Assembly: GCF_002150735.1 (NCBI RefSeq)
Contig: NZ_MUKA01000072.1
Location: 1-35,758 of the forward strand
Length of the DNA stretch: 35,758 nucleotides
Origin: Streptomyces africanus
Lineage (GTDB): Bacteria; Actinomycetota; Actinomycetes; Streptomycetales; Streptomycetaceae
Reading direction: 5' to 3'
Shown here: piece by piece, positions 15,812 to 23,321 of the stretch
Numbering within the stretch: the first letter of the stretch is position 1
Layout of the letters: every line of letters begins with the position of its first letter
Notes under the pieces: model-generated
Databases searched by the model: none
What the model was told of the DNA's origin: nothing
Seen by the model: only the letters and a program-made list of their open reading frames with translations
Position numbers and translations under genes: made by a program

Positions 15812-15883
15812 TGGTCTATGGTGTAATTGGCAGCACGACTGATTCTGGTTCAGTTAGTCTTGGTTCGAGTCCAGGTAGACCAG
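15812..15883 (+). tRNA. tRNA-Gln (anticodon CTG), copy 2
   Basis: 72 nt, identical to Gln copy 1 except that one acceptor pair C-G has become T-A (TGGTCTA/TAGACCA), so pairing is kept. Confidence 0.96.
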
Positions 15884-15911
15884 CTCGGACCTGCGGAAAC
15901 GCAGAGTCCAC

Positions 15912-15984
15912 GCCCCCGTTGTGTAGCGGCCTAGCACGCCGCCCTCTCAAGGCGGTAGCGCCGGTTCGAATCCGGTCGGGGGTA
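15912..15984 (+). tRNA. tRNA-Glu (anticodon CTC), copy 3
   Basis: 73 nt, anticodon stem CCGCC/GGCGG, loop CTCTCAA. Last member of the Gln-Glu-Glu-Gln-Glu cluster; a terminator follows within 8 nt. Confidence 0.96.
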
Positions 15985-15991
15985 CGCATAC

Positions 15992-16025
15992 GAGGAGGCC
16001 CTCCACTTCGGTGGAGGGCCTCTTC
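15992..16025 (+). terminator. Terminator of the tRNA cluster
   Basis: A stem of up to 15 bp (15992-16006 with 16011-16025, one G-T pair) closes a stable TTCG tetraloop immediately after the last tRNA. Confidence 0.88.
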
Positions 16026-16053
16026 TGTATGTCGTATGTCCTTTGGCGCCTGG

Positions 16054-16095
16054 TCGGGGAAAGCCTGCCGCGGCGTTGAGGCCGACCTTCCCCGA
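16054..16095 (-). terminator. Hairpin downstream of ndgR
   Basis: TCGGGGAA (16054-16061) pairs with TTCCCCGA (16088-16095), with an inner GCCT/AGGC helix. It lies 14 nt past the minus-strand ndgR stop and is a probable terminator without a T tract. Confidence 0.55.
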
Positions 16096-16108
16096 AACGC
16101 TCTGTCGA

Positions 16109-16825
16109 TCAGCCAGTACGCCGCAACGCCTCGGAGAGGCGCCCCGCCGCATCGATCACAGCCTGCGCGTGCATCCGGCCAGGATGCCGCGTCAGCCGCT
16201 CGATCGGCCCGGACACCGACACCGCGGCCACCACCCGGTTGGAAGGCCCCCGCACCGGTGCGGAAACGGACGCCACCCCCGGCTCGCGCTCACCGATCGA
16301 CTGGGCCCAGCCCCTCCGCCGTACGCCCGACAGGGCCGTCGCCGTGAAGCGCGCGCCCTGGAGGCCGCGGTGCAGCCGCTCCGGCTCCTCCCAGGCCAGC
16401 AGGATCTGCGCCGAGGAGCCGGCCTTCATCGTGAGCGTCGAACCGACCGGGACGGTGTCCCGCAGTCCGGACAGCCGCTCCGCCGCCGCGACGCAGATGC
16501 GCATGTCGCCCTGGCGGCGGTAGAGCTGCGCGCTCTCGCCCGTGACGTCACGGAGGTGGGTGAGCACCGGGCCCGCGGTGGCGAGGAGGCGGTCCTCACC
16601 CGCGGCCGCGGCCAGTTCTGCCAGGCGAGGGCCGAGAATGAAACGGCCCTGCATGTCGCGCGCCACCATGCGGTGGTGTTCCAGCGCCACGGCCAGGCGG
16701 TGGGCCGTGGGTCGTGCCAGTCCGGTGGCGCCGACCAGGCCCGCGAGGGTGGCCGGACCGGACTCCAGAGCGCTCAGGACGAGGGCCGCCTTGTCCAGAA
16801 CGCCGACGCCGCTACTGTTGTCCAT
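16109..16825 (-). CDS. ndgR: IclR-family regulator NdgR
   Basis: 238 residues, the size of NdgR. The N-terminal winged helix-turn-helix (~8-60) contains LDKAALVLSALESGPATLAG and LARPTAHRLAVALEHHRMV. The C-terminal IclR effector domain (~75-235) has GDMRICVAAAERLSGLRDTV, MKAGSSAQILLAW and VASVSAPVRGPSNRVVAAVSVSGP. In Streptomyces, NdgR controls leucine and other amino-acid genes and affects antibiotic production; it sits divergently from leuC, which it is known to regulate. I choose the ATG at 16825 (MDNSSGVGVL); the frame stays open to 17035, but that extension would run into the leuC leader and lies beyond the conserved start. No strong ribosome site is visible. Confidence 0.93.
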   Translation of the reverse strand: MDNSSGVGVLDKAALVLSALESGPATLAGLVGATGLARPTAHRLAVALEHHRMVARDMQGRFILGPRLAELAAAAGEDRLLATAGPVLTHLRDVTGESAQLYRRQGDMRICVAAAERLSGLRDTVPVGSTLTMKAGSSAQILLAWEEPERLHRGLQGARFTATALSGVRRRGWAQSIGEREPGVASVSAPVRGPSNRVVAAVSVSGPIERLTRHPGRMHAQAVIDAAGRLSEALRRTG

Positions 16826-17022
16826 GAAACGATACTCGCGTCTCACTCTGTGAAACGCAAGTTCAAATTCTCGTGGAACACGCCACTCTGGAAGACACGA
16901 AGTCACAGCGGCCCGTGACGTACGGGCCTGGCGGCGGTCGCCCGGAAACGCAGGGGCGCGGGCCCGCCTCCTCAAGATCTCTAGTTGGGCCGGCGGATCG
17001 TCGTCGGCCGGAGGGAACAGCG
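16826..17022. promoter_or_regulatory. ndgR-leuC divergent control region
   Basis: 197 bp between divergent starts. Contents: an imperfect dyad GTTCAAATTCTCGTGGAAC (16861-16879), a candidate regulator site of the IclR type but weak, and a 7-bp hairpin GGCCCGT/ACGGGCC (16910-16928) in the leuC leader. A strong GGAGGG site is just before leuC. No leucine-rich leader peptide was found. Confidence 0.5.
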
Positions 17023-18453
17023 ATGGGTAGGACACTCGCGGAGAAAGTCTGGGACGACCATGTCGTCCGGCGCGCGGAGGGCGAGCCCGACCTTCTCTTC
17101 ATCGATCTGCACCTGCTGCACGAGGTGACCAGCCCGCAGGCCTTCGACGGCCTGCGCAAGAGCGGCCGCAAGGTCCGGCGCCTCGACCTCACCATCGCGA
17201 CCGAGGACCACAACACCCCCACCCTCGACATCGACAAGCCGATCGCGGACCCGGTCTCCCGGATCCAGCTGGAGACGCTGCGCAAGAACGCCGCCGACTT
17301 CGGCGTGCGGCTGCACCCGCTGGGCGACGTCGAGCAGGGCGTCGTGCACGTCGTCGGCCCGCAGCTGGGCCTGACCCAGCCGGGCACCACCGTCGTCTGC
17401 GGCGACTCCCACACCTCCACGCACGGCGCCTTCGGCGCGCTGGCGTTCGGCATCGGCACCTCCCAGGTGGAGCACGTGCTGGCCACCCAGACGCTGCCGA
17501 TGTCCCGCCCGAAGACCATGGCGATCACGGTCAACGGCGAACTGCCCGAGGGCGTCACCGCCAAGGACCTGATCCTGGCGATCATCGCGAAGATCGGCAC
17601 CGGCGGCGGCCAGGGCTACGTCCTGGAGTACCGCGGCGAGGCCATCGAGAAGCTCTCGATGGAAGCGCGCATGACCATCTGCAACATGTCGATCGAGGCC
17701 GGCGCCCGCGCGGGCATGATCGCCCCGGACGAGACCACCTTCGCCTACCTCGAGGGCCGCCCGCACGCGCCCGAGGGCGCGGACTGGGACGCGGCCGTCG
17801 CGTACTGGAAGACGCTCAGGACGGACGAGGACGCCGAGTTCGACGCCGAGGTCGTCATCGACGCCGCCGAACTGTCGCCGTTCGTCACCTGGGGCACCAA
17901 CCCCGGCCAGGGCGCACCGCTTTCGGCGTCGGTCCCCGATCCTGCTTCGTACGAAGACGCATCGGAGCGCTACGCCGCCGAAAAGGCCCTGGAGTACATG
18001 GGGTTGGAGGCCGGGCAGCCGCTGCGCTCCATCAAGGTGGACACCGTCTTCGTAGGCTCCTGCACCAACGGCCGCATCGAGGACCTGCGCGCCGCGGCCG
18101 AGCTGCTCAAGGGCCGCAAAGTCGCCGACGGCGTACGGATGCTGGTCGTCCCGGGCTCCGCGCGGGTCGGTCTCCAGGCCGTCTCCGAGGGTCTGGACGT
18201 CGTCTTCAAGGAGGCCGGCGCCGAGTGGCGGCACGCGGGCTGCTCGATGTGTCTGGGCATGAACCCCGACCAGTTGGCCCCGGGTGAGCGCTCCGCGTCC
18301 ACCTCCAACCGCAACTTCGAGGGCCGGCAGGGCAAGGGCGGCCGGACGCACCTGGTGTCGCCGCAGGTCGCGGCCGCCACCGCCGTCCTGGGCCACCTGG
18401 CCTCCCCGGCCGACCTGTCCGCCGCCGACACCCGTACGCCCGCTGGAGTCTGA
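17023..18453 (+). CDS. leuC: 3-isopropylmalate dehydratase large subunit
   Basis: A 476-residue aconitase-family protein, beginning [15 protein letters not shown]. The 4Fe-4S ligands are all present: Cys347 in [10 protein letters not shown], Cys407 and Cys410 in [10 protein letters not shown]. Further markers are [20 protein letters not shown] and [18 protein letters not shown]. With LeuD it isomerises 2-isopropylmalate to 3-isopropylmalate in leucine synthesis. The ATG at 17023 has GGAGGG 8-13 nt upstream. The upstream in-frame extension to 16873 overlaps the regulatory region and is not needed. leuD follows after 5 nt, so the two subunits are co-translated. Confidence 0.97.
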   Translation: MGRTLAEKVWDDHVVRRAEGEPDLLFIDLHLLHEVTSPQAFDGLRKSGRKVRRLDLTIATEDHNTPTLDIDKPIADPVSRIQLETLRKNAADFGVRLHPLGDVEQGVVHVVGPQLGLTQPGTTVVCGDSHTSTHGAFGALAFGIGTSQVEHVLATQTLPMSRPKTMAITVNGELPEGVTAKDLILAIIAKIGTGGGQGYVLEYRGEAIEKLSMEARMTICNMSIEAGARAGMIAPDETTFAYLEGRPHAPEGADWDAAVAYWKTLRTDEDAEFDAEVVIDAAELSPFVTWGTNPGQGAPLSASVPDPASYEDASERYAAEKALEYMGLEAGQPLRSIKVDTVFVGSCTNGRIEDLRAAAELLKGRKVADGVRMLVVPGSARVGLQAVSEGLDVVFKEAGAEWRHAGCSMCLGMNPDQLAPGERSASTSNRNFEGRQGKGGRTHLVSPQVAAATAVLGHLASPADLSAADTRTPAGV

Positions 18454-18458
18454 GAACC

Positions 18459-19052
18459 ATGGAAGCCTTCACCACCCACACCGGCCGGGCCGTCCCGCTG
18501 CGCCGCAGCAACGTCGACACCGACCAGATCATCCCTGCCCACTGGCTCAAGAAGGTCACGCGGGACGGGTTCGAGGACGGACTGTTCGAGGCCTGGCGCA
18601 AGGACGCGTCGTTCGTCCTCAACCAGCCCGAGCGGCAGGGCGCGACCGTCCTGGTCGCCGGCCCCGACTTCGGCACCGGCTCCTCCCGTGAGCACGCCGT
18701 CTGGGCACTGCAGAACTTCGGCTTCAAGGCCGTGATCTCCTCCCGCTTCGCCGACATCTTCCGCGGCAACTCGCTCAAGAACGGCCTGCTCACGGTCGTT
18801 CTGGAGCAGAAGATCGTGGACGCGCTGTGGGAGCTCACCGAGAAGGACCCGCAGGCCGAGATCACCGTCGACCTGGTCGCCCGCGAGGTCCGCGCCGAGG
18901 GCATCACCGCCTCCTTCGAGCTGGACGAGAACGCCCGCTGGCGGCTGCTGAACGGCCTCGACGACATCTCGATCACCCTCCAGAACGAGGCGGACATCGC
19001 CGCGTACGAGGCGAAGCGCCCGTCGTTCAAGCCGCAGACGCTCCCGGTCTGA
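18459..19052 (+). CDS. leuD: 3-isopropylmalate dehydratase small subunit
   Basis: A 197-residue protein with the swivelling aconitase domain: [20 protein letters not shown] near the N-terminus, [20 protein letters not shown] (substrate-binding loop) and [17 protein letters not shown]. It completes the LeuCD heterodimer. The ATG at 18459 lies 5 nt after leuC, and its ribosome site (GGAG) is inside the leuC end. Length is normal for the LeuD type found with LeuC of the two-subunit class. The hairpin at 19112-19144 ends the operon. Confidence 0.97.
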   Translation: MEAFTTHTGRAVPLRRSNVDTDQIIPAHWLKKVTRDGFEDGLFEAWRKDASFVLNQPERQGATVLVAGPDFGTGSSREHAVWALQNFGFKAVISSRFADIFRGNSLKNGLLTVVLEQKIVDALWELTEKDPQAEITVDLVAREVRAEGITASFELDENARWRLLNGLDDISITLQNEADIAAYEAKRPSFKPQTLPV

Positions 19053-19111
19053 CCCGGAGCACGAGCCGCCGCCCTGGAACAAGGCGACTTTCGGCCACCG
19101 CAACACCCCCT

Positions 19112-19144
19112 CTGTACCCCTGATCAGCCCGATCGGGGGTACAG
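19112..19144 (+). terminator. Terminator of leuCD
   Basis: A 14-bp stem with one T-G pair (19112-19125 with 19131-19144) closes loop AGCCC 60 nt past leuD, followed by CTGTTTCTG. Confidence 0.85.
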
Positions 19145-19279
19145 CTGTTTCTGCACCCGAACGGCCCTGCCCCTCCCGGGCCGGCCACTCAACTTCCCAC
19201 GTTATGCCGGTGGTTGTTGGGGTACGCGAGTCGTACAGCCGTGACGTCCGTGTGCGCCCGGAAGGCCGTTTGAGGCGGT

Positions 19280-19305
19280 AGTTGTCCCCTGCGCAGGCGA
19301 CAACT
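19280..19305. promoter_or_regulatory. 26-bp near-perfect palindrome, operator-like
   Basis: Outer arms AGTTGTC (19280-19286) and GACAACT (19299-19305) flank an inner perfect CCTGCGCAGG (19288-19297); only the 19287/19298 pair is mismatched. The element ends 24 nt before the ATG of the next gene, overlapping where its promoter should be. Confidence 0.6.
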
Positions 19306-19329
19306 CGCCCCAGATGGCACAATCTGTGC

Positions 19330-19560
19330 ATGGAACACGACGGCCAACTCGAGCTCTATACGGCAGTCGCGGGCCAACTCAAGGAAGCGCACGCAAGAGT
19401 GCGCGCACTGCAAGTCCCGGAGGGCGTACGGATGGCGCTGACCCGGAAGCTGCTGGTCATTACGGCCGCGGCCAAGCACGATCTCGCCGACGCGGCAAGG
19501 AGGCTGGATCGGTTCACCGCGGACCTCGACGAGGGACGTCTCCCCGGCGAGGAACGCTGA
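19330..19560 (+). CDS. Small helical protein of unknown function
   Basis: 76 residues, [20 protein letters not shown] to the end [11 protein letters not shown]. It is predicted almost wholly helical, with heptad-like spacing ([32 protein letters not shown]), so a small helical bundle or coiled coil. No known domain, Cys, signal peptide or membrane segment is visible. I recall a conserved hypothetical at this position (between leuD and hupS) in Streptomyces, but give no function. The ATG at 19330 has no Shine-Dalgarno sequence and may be on a very short or absent leader. The palindrome just upstream suggests it is regulated. A further in-frame start at 19282 would lie inside the palindrome and is unlikely. 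Confidence 0.75.
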   Translation: MEHDGQLELYTAVAGQLKEAHARVRALQVPEGVRMALTRKLLVITAAAKHDLADAARRLDRFTADLDEGRLPGEER

Positions 19561-19616
19561 ACCGGACGACACCGCCGAGTTCGTTGCGGCACAAGGGTGA
19601 TAAGCCCGTTTCGTGT

Positions 19617-19645
19617 TTGATTTGCGGTATATATCTGCCTAACGT
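19617..19645 (+). promoter_or_regulatory. hupS promoter
   Basis: A -35 TTGATT (19617-19622), 17-nt spacer containing TATATAT, and -10 TAACGT (19640-19645). This gives a leader of ~45 nt and, with the strong ribosome site before hupS, fits a highly expressed gene. Confidence 0.7.
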
Positions 19646-19696
19646 GCGAAAAAGCTTGAACACTTTCGTTCTGGCGATGTCTCCGAAGGGGAAGAC

Positions 19697-20335
19697 GTGA
19701 ACAAGGCGCAGCTCGTAGAAGCGATTGCCGACAAGATGGGCGGCCGACAGCAGGCCGCCGATGCTGTCGACCATGTACTGGACGCCATCGTCCGCGCGGT
19801 CGTCGCTGGTGAGAGGGTTTCCGTCACCGGCTTCGGTTCCTTCGAGAAGGTCGACCGTCCGGCCCGCTACGCCCGTAATCCCCAGACGGGCGAGCGGGTT
19901 CGGGTCAAGAAGACCTCCGTTCCGCGCTTCCGCGCGGGCCAGGGCTTCAAGGACCTGGTCAGCGGCTCGAAGAAGCTGCCGCGTGGCGGCGAGGTCTCCG
20001 TCAAGAAGGCTCCGAAGGGCAGCCTGACCGGCGGCGCCGGCGCGACGGTCAAGAAGGCCGCCGCGAAGAAGGCGACCGCCAAGACGGCGGCCGCGAAGAA
20101 GACCACGGCCAAGAAGACGACGGCGAAGAAGGCCACCACCAAGACGGCGGCCGCGAAGAAGACCACGGCGAAGAAGGCCCCGGCCAAGAAGACCACGACG
20201 GCCAAGACCACCGCCGCGAAGAAGACCACCGCCAAGAAGGCACCGGCGAAGAAGGCGACCGCCAAGAAGGCGCCCGCCAAGAAGTCGACGGCGCGCAAGA
20301 CCACCGCGAAGAAGACCACCGCCCGCAAGAAGTAG
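19697..20335 (+). CDS. hupS: HU-family nucleoid protein with Lys/Ala-rich tail
   Basis: 212 residues. Residues 1-94 form a classic HU domain: [36 protein letters not shown], the DNA-binding arm with RNPQTGERV, and [14 protein letters not shown] ~100-residue tail of KKA/KKT repeats follows, resembling a eukaryotic H1 tail. HupS is one of two HU proteins of Streptomyces; it compacts spore nucleoids and is mainly expressed during aerial growth. The tail binds DNA non-specifically and is common to actinobacterial HU. The GTG at 19697 has GAAGGGG (19685-19691) upstream. Tail codons use only AAG/GCC/ACC-type codons, making a simple-sequence tract. A strong bidirectional terminator follows. Confidence 0.96.
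   Translation: MNKAQLVEAIADKMGGRQQAADAVDHVLDAIVRAVVAGERVSVTGFGSFEKVDRPARYARNPQTGERVRVKKTSVPRFRAGQGFKDLVSGSKKLPRGGEVSVKKAPKGSLTGGAGATVKKAAAKKATAKTAAAKKTTAKKTTAKKATTKTAAAKKTTAKKAPAKKTTTAKTTAAKKTTAKKAPAKKATAKKAPAKKSTARKTTAKKTTARKK
20052..20332 (+). repeat. Lys/Ala/Thr codon repeats in the hupS tail
   Basis: Degenerate repeats built from AAGAAG and GCC/ACC codons, with units of about 12-15 bp (KKTTAKK, KKAPAKK). Slippage-prone, so length probably varies among strains. Confidence 0.75.
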
Positions 20336-20357
20336 GGGCGCTGGGGCACTCACGCGC

Positions 20358-20387
20358 CGGGCCGGACTCCGTACGGAGTCCGGCCCG
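20358..20387. terminator. Bidirectional terminator between hupS and the minus-strand cofC operon
   Basis: A 30-nt perfect palindrome with 14-bp arms (20358-20371 with 20374-20387), ~22 nt past the hupS stop and 28 nt past the converging 67-residue gene. It can serve both. Confidence 0.85.
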
Positions 20388-20415
20388 CGGTGCGTTCAGG
20401 GAGTGAGCCGAGGGT

Positions 20416-20619
20416 TCAGAGGGTCTGGAGGGTCACCAGAGTGATCCGCAGGTCCTCCTTCGCGCCCTCCACCTCGATCCGCACGCGCTGTCCCGGTCGC
20501 AGCAGCCTCAGACCCCCGGCGTCGAACGCCGCCGCGTCGAAGGGCACCGGTGTGCCGTCGTCCAGCAGCACCTGCCCGCTGCGGCTTTCGGGGTCGTACG
20601 TGTACGCGGTCGCCTGCAT
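20416..20619 (-). CDS. Small OB-like protein of unknown function
   Basis: 67 residues, MQATAYTYDPESRSGQVLLD to VEGAKEDLRITLVTLQTL. The pattern of alternating strands with 'G-V-L-D-D-G-x-x-V-P-F' and 'LLRPGQRVRIEVEG' resembles a minimal OB or cold-shock-like barrel, without the RNP motifs of cold-shock proteins. It starts 9 nt after the cofC stop, so the two are co-transcribed. No reported link to F420 is known to me. The ATG at 20619 is preceded by GGCTGCGGCC only, with no clear ribosome site. Confidence 0.75.
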   Translation of the reverse strand: MQATAYTYDPESRSGQVLLDDGTPVPFDAAAFDAGGLRLLRPGQRVRIEVEGAKEDLRITLVTLQTL

Positions 20620-20628
20620 GGCCGCAGC

Positions 20629-21267
20629 CTACTGCCCGGGTATGAGCAACCGCGCGGCGGCCGCGGCCGTATGAGGACCGACCCCCAGGGCGAGCGCGGT
20701 GCGCAGGTCGTCGCCGGTGTCCACGTCCTGGCGTACGGAATCCACGGCGGCGAGGGACAGTTCCACGGCACCGGACGCGCGGTGCCGGGCCCGGGAATCG
20801 CTACCGAATGCCGGGAACAATTGCCGTCCCGGGGCGGCGGCCAGCAGGGTCGTACCGATTGCGGCCGCGTCCGGGAGAAAAGCCCGCGGGAATTCAGCGG
20901 CAGCGTCGAGCACCCGGGCCAATTCCGAAGGACGCAGGGCCGGCAGGTCGGCGTTCAGCGCGGCCACCGGACTTTCCGGACGTGCGGACCGGACGGCACC
21001 CGCCGCGTGGGCGAGGGCGGCGTTGAGGCCGCTTCCCGGCTCGTCGGGGATGATCGCCGCGCCCAGTGCTGCCAGCTCGCGGCCCGCCCTGGCGTCGTCC
21101 GTGACGACTGCCACATCCCGGACCGCCGGGCAGGCCAGCGCGGCCGCCACCGTGTCCTGGGCGAAGGCCAGCGCCAGGTCCGGCCGCAGCCCGTCGTCCG
21201 CGGTGTCCGCGAGCCTGCTCTTGGCCTGGGCCAGGGGCTTCAGGGGTACGACCAAGGTCCACTGCAC
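20629..21267 (-). CDS. cofC: 2-phospholactate/phosphoenolpyruvate guanylyltransferase (F420 synthesis)
   Basis: 212 residues with a nucleotidyltransferase fold: WTLVVPLKPLAQAKSRLAD (the G-x-x-K-SRL-like nucleotide loop), VAVVTDDARAG, ALNADLPALRPSELARVLDA (catalytic D-x-P) and FGSDSRARHRASGAVELSL. CofC/FbiD activates 2-phospholactate or phosphoenolpyruvate with GTP to start assembly of the F420 side chain. Streptomyces need F420 in several redox and antibiotic pathways. The GTG at 21267 (MQWTLV) has AAGGA ~12 nt upstream. The only neighbour in the operon is the 67-residue OB-like gene; fbiA and fbiB are not in this window. Confidence 0.88.
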   Translation of the reverse strand: MQWTLVVPLKPLAQAKSRLADTADDGLRPDLALAFAQDTVAAALACPAVRDVAVVTDDARAGRELAALGAAIIPDEPGSGLNAALAHAAGAVRSARPESPVAALNADLPALRPSELARVLDAAAEFPRAFLPDAAAIGTTLLAAAPGRQLFPAFGSDSRARHRASGAVELSLAAVDSVRQDVDTGDDLRTALALGVGPHTAAAAARLLIPGQ

Positions 21268-21424
21268 AGATGTTCCGTCCTTCTCTTGTCGCGGTCATTG
21301 TCACCCGGGGCCGCCGGTGCCCGGCGTGTCGGGGCGTACGGTGTTCTCGACAGACCGGCGGCCTGGGGCGACACTTGTGCGGCCCCCGAGGCCCCCGCTT
21401 CAGGCCCTAGAGGAAGGTGTCCGC

Positions 21425-22255
21425 GTGCCCCGCCGCAGAATCGGCTTCTGGTACCGCTTCGCCGCGGTGATCTGCAAACCGCCGCTGGTGGTTCTGCTCA
21501 GGCGGGACTGGCGCGGAATGGAGCACATTCCGGCCGAGGGTGGATTTATCACCGCGGTGAACCACAATTCGCACATCGACCCTTTCGCTTACGCGCACTT
21601 TCAGTACAACACCGGGCGCGTCCCGCGATTCCTCGCGAAGAGCGGGCTTTTCAAGAAGGGATTCGTCGGCGCCGCGATGCGCGGCACCGGGCAGATCCCC
21701 GTCTACCGCGAGAGCACGGACGCGCTGAGCGCCTTCAGGGCCGCCATCGAAGCCGTGGACCGCGGGGAATGCGTCGCCTTCTATCCCGAGGGCACCCTCA
21801 CCCGCGACCCGGCGGGCTGGCCCATGACCGGCAAGACCGGGGCCGCTCGCGTCGCCCTCCAGACCAAGTGCCCGGTGATCCCCGTCGCCCAGTGGGGCTG
21901 CAACGAGTTGCTGCCGCCGTACGCCAAGAAGCCGCACCTCCTGCCGCGCAAGACGCACCACGTGCTCGCCGGACCGCCGGTGGACCTCACGCGGTTCTAC
22001 GACCGGGAGATGACCACGGACCTCCTGAAGGAGGCCACCGAGGTCATCATGGCCGCCGTCACCCGCCAGCTGGAGGAGATCCGCGGCGAGAAGGCGCCCG
22101 AGACGCCCTACGACCCGCGCCGGGAGCGGATCGAACAGCGGCGCCGCACCCAGGCGCAGACACAGCAGGGCGAGCAGCAGGCGGCGTCGCCGGTGCAGTC
22201 GGCGCCATCGGCACAGCCGGCACAGTCGGGACAGGAAGAGGGGCTGGGCAAGTGA
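21425..22255 (+). CDS. plsC: 1-acylglycerol-3-phosphate acyltransferase (PlsC family)
   Basis: 276 residues. The acyltransferase block I is NHNSHID (HX4D, ~46-52). A GAAMRGTGQIPVYRESTDAL stretch follows, block III is FYPEGTLT (~119) and block IV PVIPVAQWG. It makes phosphatidic acid from lysophosphatidate at the inner membrane face. The last ~50 residues are Gln/Ala/Ser-rich and look disordered, beyond the usual length. The GTG at 21425 has GAGGAAGG 8-15 nt upstream; longer upstream frames are not supported. The TGA overlaps the gpsA GTG by 4 nt. Pairing with gpsA makes a two-gene phospholipid module (glycerol-3-phosphate supply, then acylation). Confidence 0.92.
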   Translation: MPRRRIGFWYRFAAVICKPPLVVLLRRDWRGMEHIPAEGGFITAVNHNSHIDPFAYAHFQYNTGRVPRFLAKSGLFKKGFVGAAMRGTGQIPVYRESTDALSAFRAAIEAVDRGECVAFYPEGTLTRDPAGWPMTGKTGAARVALQTKCPVIPVAQWGCNELLPPYAKKPHLLPRKTHHVLAGPPVDLTRFYDREMTTDLLKEATEVIMAAVTRQLEEIRGEKAPETPYDPRRERIEQRRRTQAQTQQGEQQAASPVQSAPSAQPAQSGQEEGLGK

Positions 22256-23262
22256 GCAAGCCGGTCAAGGCGGCGGTCCTGAGCGCCGGTTCGTGGGGCA
22301 CGGCCTTCGGCATGGTGCTCGCCGACGCCGGGTGCGAGGTCACCCTGTGGGGGCGCCGCCCGGAGGTCGTGGAAGCGATCAACTCCACCCGCACCAACCC
22401 CGACTACTTCCCGGGCGTCGAGCTCCCGGAGAACGTCCGGGCCACCACGGATCCCGCACAAGCCGCCGCGGACGCCGACTTCACGGTCCTCTCGGTCCCC
22501 TCGCAGACTCTGCGCGGCAACCTCGCCGACTGGGCTCCGCTGCTCGCCCCCGGCACGGTCCTCGTGTCGCTGATGAAGGGCGTCGAACTCGGCTCCGCGA
22601 TGCGGATGAGCGAGGTCATCGACGACGTCGCCAAGGTCGGCCCGGAGCGCATCGCGGTGGTGACCGGGCCAAACCTGGCCCGCGAGATCGCCGCGCGGAT
22701 GCCGGCCGCCGCCGTGGTCGCCTGCACCGACGAGGCCGTCGCCCAGCGGCTCCAGACCGCCTGCCACACGCCGTACTTCCGCCCGTACACCAACACGGAC
22801 GTGGTGGGTTGCGAACTGGGCGGAGCCGTGAAGAACGTCATCGGCCTGGCCGTCGGCATCGCGGACGGCATGGGCCTCGGCGACAACGCCAAGGGCTCCC
22901 TCATCACGCGGGGCCTCGCCGAGACCACCCGGCTCGGCATCGCCCTCGGCGCCGACCCGCTGACCTTCTCCGGACTCGCCGGCCTGGGCGACCTGGTGGC
23001 CACGTGCTCCTCGCCGCTGTCCCGCAACCACACCTTCGGCACCAACCTCGGCAAGGGCATGACCCTCCAGGAGACCATCGCGGTCACCAAGCAGACCGCC
23101 GAGGGCGTCAAGTCCTGCGAGTCGGTGCTGGATCTGGCCCGCCGGCACGGCGTCGACATGCCCATCACGGAGACGGTCGTCGGCATCGTGCACGAGGGCA
23201 AGCCTCCGGTGGTGGCTCTCAAGGAGCTGATGTCGCGCAGCGCGAAGCCGGAACGACGCTGA
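22252..23262 (+). CDS. gpsA: Glycerol-3-phosphate dehydrogenase (NAD(P)+)
   Basis: 336 residues. The Rossmann loop is VLSAGSWGTAFG (Ser where Gly is usual). The markers GPNLAREI, GGAVKNVIGLAVGIADG (with the catalytic Lys) and NAKGSLITRGLAE follow, with GLAGLGDLVATCSS near the end. It reduces dihydroxyacetone phosphate to sn-glycerol-3-phosphate for phospholipid synthesis. The GTG at 22252 overlaps the plsC stop (GTGA), with AGGAAGAGGGG upstream in plsC. ddlA starts 59 nt after the stop. The start codon choice depends on the overlap and fits the family length. Confidence 0.95.
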   Translation: MSKPVKAAVLSAGSWGTAFGMVLADAGCEVTLWGRRPEVVEAINSTRTNPDYFPGVELPENVRATTDPAQAAADADFTVLSVPSQTLRGNLADWAPLLAPGTVLVSLMKGVELGSAMRMSEVIDDVAKVGPERIAVVTGPNLAREIAARMPAAAVVACTDEAVAQRLQTACHTPYFRPYTNTDVVGCELGGAVKNVIGLAVGIADGMGLGDNAKGSLITRGLAETTRLGIALGADPLTFSGLAGLGDLVATCSSPLSRNHTFGTNLGKGMTLQETIAVTKQTAEGVKSCESVLDLARRHGVDMPITETVVGIVHEGKPPVVALKELMSRSAKPERR

Positions 23263-23321
23263 GCGACGCGGCTTCGCGGGCGCTGTATCCCGGCCTTACC
23301 AACGGGTACTCTCAACGCGAT

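Noticed and set aside
16851..16919. Short GTG frame ([21 protein letters not shown]) before leuC, as an attenuator leader peptide
   Set aside because: It has no leucine run and no terminator/antiterminator pair; regulation by NdgR explains the context.
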